In this document: piece by piece, positions 14,431 to 16,602 of the stretch
Layout: the number at the start of each line of letters is the position of its first letter
Position numbering within the stretch: position 1 is the first letter of the stretch
DNA from: Bdellovibrionaceae bacterium UBA5009
GTDB taxonomy: Bacteria > Bdellovibrionota > Bdellovibrionia > Bdellovibrionales > Bdellovibrionaceae
Length of the DNA stretch: 16,602 nt
Direction of reading: 5' to 3'
NCBI GenBank assembly: GCA_002396665.1
Contig: DGYJ01000115.1
Coordinates: 40,104-56,705 of the forward strand
The notes under the pieces: generated by a model
Database searches by the model: none
What the model saw: the letters and a program-made list of their open reading frames with translations, nothing else
What the model was told of the DNA's origin: nothing
Position numbers and translations under genes: made by a program

Positions 14431-15049
14431 GCAATTCAATCCAAATTTCATTTCGTCGTAAAAACCATAATTGATAGGGCGAATTGAATCTTGCAAACAA
14501 AGGTGGTCCAATGGTGGCCACTTGTTTTCGACTAAGCTCTGATAAAAATTCTGCCAATTTAATATTAAATTTTTCTTCGGACCACGATCCTGTATAACTG
14601 TACACAGCAATTTTACGTGCGGGCAATGCTCGCAAATGAACTAATGGATTCGCTGGCACAGGAAGATTTTCCAATGTCGAACCTGCGGGCATCGTGAACT
14701 GAACCAAGTAGGGACCTGCCCCTGCAACTTGCAGTGGACTTGTAAAAAATATTGATTGGCTCGTTGTGGGCAATTGCACAACCGGCGCCGTCATTGCAAT
14801 TTTACTTTTTGCACTATTATGTCCAAATATATATTCCGCTAAAATCTTAAATGCGATATTACCAGCATCTTCAAAGCTTGATTGAACTTCAGTTTCGGCC
14901 ACAATCACAGCGTCGTATTTTCGAATTTCATAATGTTCAGATTGAGTCTCCACTGAATATTTTGGTTCTTCGACCGCCATGACTGCTCCCGAATAAATAA
15001 AAATCATTAAAATTAAAATTTTGAATCGATCATACACTTCTTTTTTCAA
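14420..15049 (-). CDS. Exported SOUL-family haem-binding-like protein
   Basis: A 209-residue protein with a signal peptide (hydrophobic residues 11-24, cleavage likely after AVMA at 25) and a full SOUL domain (PF04832, about 30-207). The markers are 'YEIRKYDAVIVAET', 'KSKIAMTAPV' (81-90), 'LVQFTMPAGSTLENLP' and the closing 'FNSPYQLWFLRRNEIWIEL'. SOUL proteins were first described as haem binders in animals; in bacteria the haem link is mostly unproven. This one should act in the periplasm. Its first codon is TTG (15049), overlapping the stop of the BON gene by TTGA, with only GAG at about 7 bases as a binding site, so it probably depends on coupling to the BON gene. A GTG four codons further in is an alternative, but it shortens the n-region. 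It converges with and overlaps the end of hflX. Confidence 0.88.
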   Translation of the reverse strand: MKKEVYDRFKILILMIFIYSGAVMAVEEPKYSVETQSEHYEIRKYDAVIVAETEVQSSFEDAGNIAFKILAEYIFGHNSAKSKIAMTAPVVQLPTTSQSIFFTSPLQVAGAGPYLVQFTMPAGSTLENLPVPANPLVHLRALPARKIAVYSYTGSWSEEKFNIKLAEFLSELSRKQVATIGPPLFARFNSPYQLWFLRRNEIWIELPRD

Positions 15050-15711
15050 TGGCCAACTCGTAAGTTATTTTCAACCATAGTTACGCCTGGCGCATTCCAG
15101 GCCGCATATTTTGCATCTTCAATTTCTGAAAGCGAACTGACATGGCCACTTAAGACCACTCGATTCCCGTCAACATTGACATGAATTTTTCGTCCTTCAC
15201 TTTCGGCAGACCTCCGCAAGGCTTCTTCAATTCTATTTTTGACATCAGAAGTTTGTACTTTTGATTTCAAAACAATGTCGCAGGTAATACCACAAACACC
15301 CATCAAGGGTGTCACTGCTTCTTTGGCTGCATTACGTTCGTAGTTCCACTCGACTTCGCCAGCCAAGGTGACCCAGCCCTTTTCGACGGTGACCTTAACA
15401 CCTGGTGGGACTTGGTAGTTCCACTCTAAGGCCATAAGGGCCGCGCGAGCGATGTCTTCGTCTCCTCGATGATATGCTCCCAATAGATTCACTTCAATTT
15501 CGTTAGCCACTGCTCGCACACCACGGACTCGAAGAGCCGTTTTAGCTGCATAGGCTTTTTCAAAAAAGTGCGGAACATTTCCGCGGAGGGTGACGATTCC
15601 ATCGCTTGCGGCCACAAGAATATGACTTTGTCTAAGGCCTGGCGTAAAACTTAATTCTTCCTTTACATCAGTCTGAATTTGAACATCAGATTTTTTAAAA
15701 AAATGAAACAT
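15046..15711 (-). CDS. Triple BON-domain protein
   Basis: Three BON repeats in tandem fill this 221-residue protein: about residues 9-77, 84-150 and 154-221. Each has the helix start ('VKEELSFTPGL', 'ALMALEWNYQVPPG', 'IEEALRRSAES'), a 'DGIVTLRGNV / KGWVTLAGEV / GNRVVLSGHV' strand-turn-strand with the conserved Gly, and an 'A..A..V.GV..V.N.I/L' end. BON domains are thought to bind phospholipid or envelope components (OsmY, Kbp). Unlike OsmY it has no signal peptide, only a short basic start (MFHFFKK), so it may be cytoplasmic, as Kbp is. I chose the ATG at 15711, which is 6 bases after AAGGAG; the ATG at 15717 abuts that site directly. It heads a two-gene unit with the exported SOUL gene. The 170-base gap upstream is shared divergently with the lipoprotein gene. 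Confidence 0.85.
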   Translation of the reverse strand: MFHFFKKSDVQIQTDVKEELSFTPGLRQSHILVAASDGIVTLRGNVPHFFEKAYAAKTALRVRGVRAVANEIEVNLLGAYHRGDEDIARAALMALEWNYQVPPGVKVTVEKGWVTLAGEVEWNYERNAAKEAVTPLMGVCGITCDIVLKSKVQTSDVKNRIEEALRRSAESEGRKIHVNVDGNRVVLSGHVSSLSEIEDAKYAAWNAPGVTMVENNLRVGH

Positions 15712-15793
15712 TCCCATCTCCTTGTTTTTTCTATTCGCCTGACTCCTTGCAAATTCAGCACCTACCCCAGGCTCGCAGGATCGACTTGATCAA

Positions 15794-15815
15794 AATTCTG
15801 TGGGTAGAATTGACT
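15794..15815. promoter_or_regulatory. Inverted repeat overlapping a possible -35 box between BON and lipoprotein genes
   Basis: AATTCT-GTGGGT-AGAATT (15794-15811) is a perfect 6-bp inverted repeat. It runs into TTGACT (15810-15815), a 5 of 6 match to the -35 consensus, with only a weak TACCCT at a 17-base spacing (15833-15838). An 8-bp palindrome TTGATCAA sits just upstream (15786-15793). This could be the lipoprotein promoter with an operator. The rest of this divergent gap shows nothing else I can name. Confidence 0.22.
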
Positions 15816-15885
15816 CTTCTATGGGGCTAAATTACCCTTTCTTAAAATCTTATCAGTCTTAGAATTTTTTTAGAAGCGAGGCTCT

Positions 15886-16410
15886 GTGAAAGTCATAATT
15901 TACAAAATAATGTTCAATTTTTTGTCTGCTCTTTGTCTTCTCGTCTATTTGTCCAGCTGCACCCACCAGCCCCAATCTGTCAATTCCACTAGTGAAACTC
16001 TTCAGGTCATGCCCGTTGTTGCCGGGCAATACGCAGCTAACTCTAGCCAGCAAGTCACCCCAGATGGGGAACATGCAACGCCAGGCTCTGTATTAAAAAA
16101 TGCCGGGGCAGAAAATTTACGACGGGCGCCAAAAAGTTCAATTCAAGGTCAAGTTGTACAAGGAGGACAAATCCCCTTGCCAGTGCCCAGGGCGCAACTT
16201 GAATTATTTATCAAAAAAAACAATCAGTGGATTTCGATTTCGAAATTAACAGCAGAAAATGATGGCCACTTTCAATTTACACAAAATTTAAAAAGCGGAA
16301 CTTATATTGTTCGCCTTATCGAAAATAAATTACTTGAGGGTGAAAAAATAATTCATCTTCAAAATGAACCCGCCACGGGCCTTGTTTTCGAAGTCCATTC
16401 AAAAAAATAA
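15886..16410 (+). CDS. Lipoprotein with C-terminal Ig-like/carboxypeptidase-regulatory-type domain
   Basis: The 174-residue product begins with a hydrophobic signal (about 4-21) ending in the lipobox L-S-S-C25, so it should be lipidated and anchored in the envelope. Residues 26-84 are a Ser/Gln/Ala-rich linker without clear structure. Residues about 85-172 look like a small seven-stranded domain of the carboxypeptidase-regulatory or transthyretin type: 'IQGQVVQGGQIPLPVPRAQLELFI', 'KLTAENDGHFQF', 'LKSGTYIVRLIENKLLEG', 'LVFEVHSK'. Such domains usually serve binding or spacing, not catalysis. The GTG start at 15886 is preceded by GAGG at 5 bases, which supports it; an ATG eight codons later would shorten the n-region but keep the lipobox. 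It is divergent from the BON gene and ends 8 bases before the convergent DUF1003-type gene. Specific function unknown. Confidence 0.72.
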   Translation: MKVIIYKIMFNFLSALCLLVYLSSCTHQPQSVNSTSETLQVMPVVAGQYAANSSQQVTPDGEHATPGSVLKNAGAENLRRAPKSSIQGQVVQGGQIPLPVPRAQLELFIKKNNQWISISKLTAENDGHFQFTQNLKSGTYIVRLIENKLLEGEKIIHLQNEPATGLVFEVHSKK

Positions 16411-16418
16411 TTTTTCAT

Positions 16419-16602
16419 TTATTTATTCAAAGATTTTTCAATTTTTATCAACAAGTCCAATTGGGCTTGCTGAACTTTAAACAATGACTGCATTTGCTCT
16501 GTCATCAGCAAATCCATTTTGCCATGCAAATTACGAACTTCCATCTCGGCTTTCAGATTAATTAAATAATCTCCGCGGGCGCGCCTGCGATCTTTTTCTT
16601 CT
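16419..16602 (-). CDS. DUF1003 family protein, 3' end only
   Basis: The last 61 codons of a gene entering from the right edge read in one open frame to a TAA at 16421-16419. They begin 'EEKDRRRARGDYLINLKAEMEV' and continue 'NLHGKMDLLMTEQMQSLFKVQQAQLDLL'. This matches the C-terminal helix of DUF1003 membrane proteins, where '(K)DRxRAxxDYxxNLKAExEI..LHxKxDxL' follows two membrane segments. The membrane part would lie outside the window, so the call rests on the tail alone. The role of the family is unknown. It converges on the lipoprotein gene. Confidence 0.72.
   Translation of the reverse strand, partial: EEKDRRRARGDYLINLKAEMEVRNLHGKMDLLMTEQMQSLFKVQQAQLDLLIKIEKSLNK

Overview
The window (about 16.6 kb, AT-rich, dense with genes, no gene-free stretch over 200 bases) looks like a piece of chromosome from a member of the Bdellovibrionota, probably a Bdellovibrio-like organism. 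The main pointers are a TIGR02147-type regulator next to a secreted protein of a type common in that group, and a trimmed-down S13 (DacB-type) peptidoglycan hydrolase like the predatory DacBs of Bdellovibrio. This is an inference from gene content; there is no rRNA or other phylogenetic marker here. I see no tRNA, CRISPR array, insertion sequence, phage gene or plasmid function.

Layout. Bases 2-2107 (+) are the 3' part of a large surface protein with a TIG domain and a GLUG/beta-helix-like region. It converges on a two-gene minus-strand unit (4031-2110): a TIGR02147 regulator whose stop codon overlaps the start of a secreted protein. Next, also on the minus strand, come an acyl-ACP thioesterase (4878-4135), a clear hairpin terminator (4951-4981), a small exported glycine-zipper protein (5482-5027), a minimal DacB-like lipoprotein (6386-5547), a group III truncated haemoglobin (6877-6500) and a response regulator with a PilZ-like tail (7670-6960).

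From 7793 the plus strand carries a compact efflux operon: TolC-like outer-membrane channel, EmrA-like adaptor, EmrB-like 14-TM transporter and, 10 bases later, a putative SAM-dependent methyltransferase. Together the first three should span both membranes and pump hydrophobic compounds out. The methyltransferase converges with and overlaps a YheU/UPF0270 gene, which is divergent from hflX (12985-14430). hflX in turn overlaps the end of a minus-strand pair, a protein with three BON domains and an exported SOUL-family protein. The right end holds a lipoprotein with an Ig-like/carboxypeptidase-regulatory-type domain (+) and the last 61 codons of a DUF1003-type protein (-).

No wholly new multi-gene defence or mobile system is evident. 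The observations most worth following are: the stripped-down DacB-like enzyme; a 19-bp two-part hairpin that locks up the ribosome binding site of the glycine-zipper gene; the unusual start of the globin gene, which looks leaderless or coupled to a six-codon upstream ORF; the coupled TIGR02147/secreted-protein pair with a palindrome upstream; and an acidic insertion in HflX.
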